7,267 bases of DNA from contig NZUF01000020.1 in assembly GCA_002696995.1 (NCBI GenBank), forward strand, positions 1-7,267, written 5' to 3'. The DNA comes from Flammeovirgaceae bacterium. Its GTDB lineage: Bacteria; Bacteroidota; Bacteroidia; Cytophagales; MED-G16. The notes below the pieces were generated by a model that saw nothing but the letters and a program-made list of their open reading frames with translations, was not told the origin of the DNA and did not search any database. Of the stretch, positions 7,227 to 7,267 are shown piece by piece (the stretch's first letter is position 1; the number at the start of each line of letters is the position of its first letter). A program made the translations under genes and the position numbers.

Positions 7227-7267
7227 ATGGAACACAGCACAGAAAAAAAATTAGAGAATCTGCTAAA
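7227..7267 (+). CDS. N-terminal fragment, possibly a coiled-coil zinc ribbon protein
   Basis: An ATG at 7227, 4 bp after the Nif3 stop, opens a frame that stays open to the right edge. The visible residues are MEHSTEKKLENLL, with two bases of the next codon. Thirteen residues are too few for identification. The charged, heptad-like start and the position directly after a Nif3 gene suggest the coiled-coil C4-type zinc ribbon protein that commonly follows Nif3 in Bacteroidota; this is inference from gene order. Spacing suggests translation from the same mRNA as Nif3. Codons 6-8 contain an A8 run. Confidence 0.6.
   Translation, partial: MEHSTEKKLENLL

Overview
This 7.3 kb window is a compact, strongly AT-rich bacterial chromosome segment, most likely from a Bacteroidota member, probably a Flavobacteriia-like lineage with a small genome. 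The evidence is the gene content: a Porin_10-type 'putative porin', a Nif3 protein with an inserted PII-like domain, a glutamyl-endopeptidase-type S9 peptidase and a VPS10/BNR-repeat protein. Further support comes from signal peptides ending in Ser-Gln, the absence of Shine-Dalgarno sequences, and a candidate Bacteroidota-type -7 element (TAnnTTTG). I cannot name the species from sequence alone.

Layout: two gene groups diverge from about position 6130. Leftward (minus strand, in transcription order) are lpxK (lipid A 4'-kinase), a 629-residue outer-membrane putative porin, a 188-residue small secreted or outer-membrane beta-barrel protein, an 802-residue S9 serine peptidase, and the start of a VPS10/BNR-repeat secreted protein that runs off the left edge. 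Gaps are 3, -1, 23 and 35 bp, so these five genes look like one transcription unit or at least a read-through series. Rightward (plus strand) are a Nif3-family dinuclear-metal protein and, 4 bp after its stop, the first 13 codons of another gene that leaves the right edge.

Functionally the leftward group is about the cell envelope. LpxK finishes the lipid A precursor for the outer membrane, the next two genes encode probable outer-membrane proteins, and the last two encode exported proteins, one a peptidase. The rightward group is a conserved housekeeping pair of loosely known function. About 98% of the window is coding; the longest gap is 35 bp and no stretch over 300 bp lacks a gene. I see no RNA gene, mobile element, CRISPR array, attachment site or clear intrinsic terminator.

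I found no convincing novel system. The points worth a second look are modest: the nearly zero-length divergent intergenic region between lpxK and nif3, homopolymer tracts in the 5' parts of four genes including an A10 run in lpxK, and a deviation in a conserved LpxK motif.
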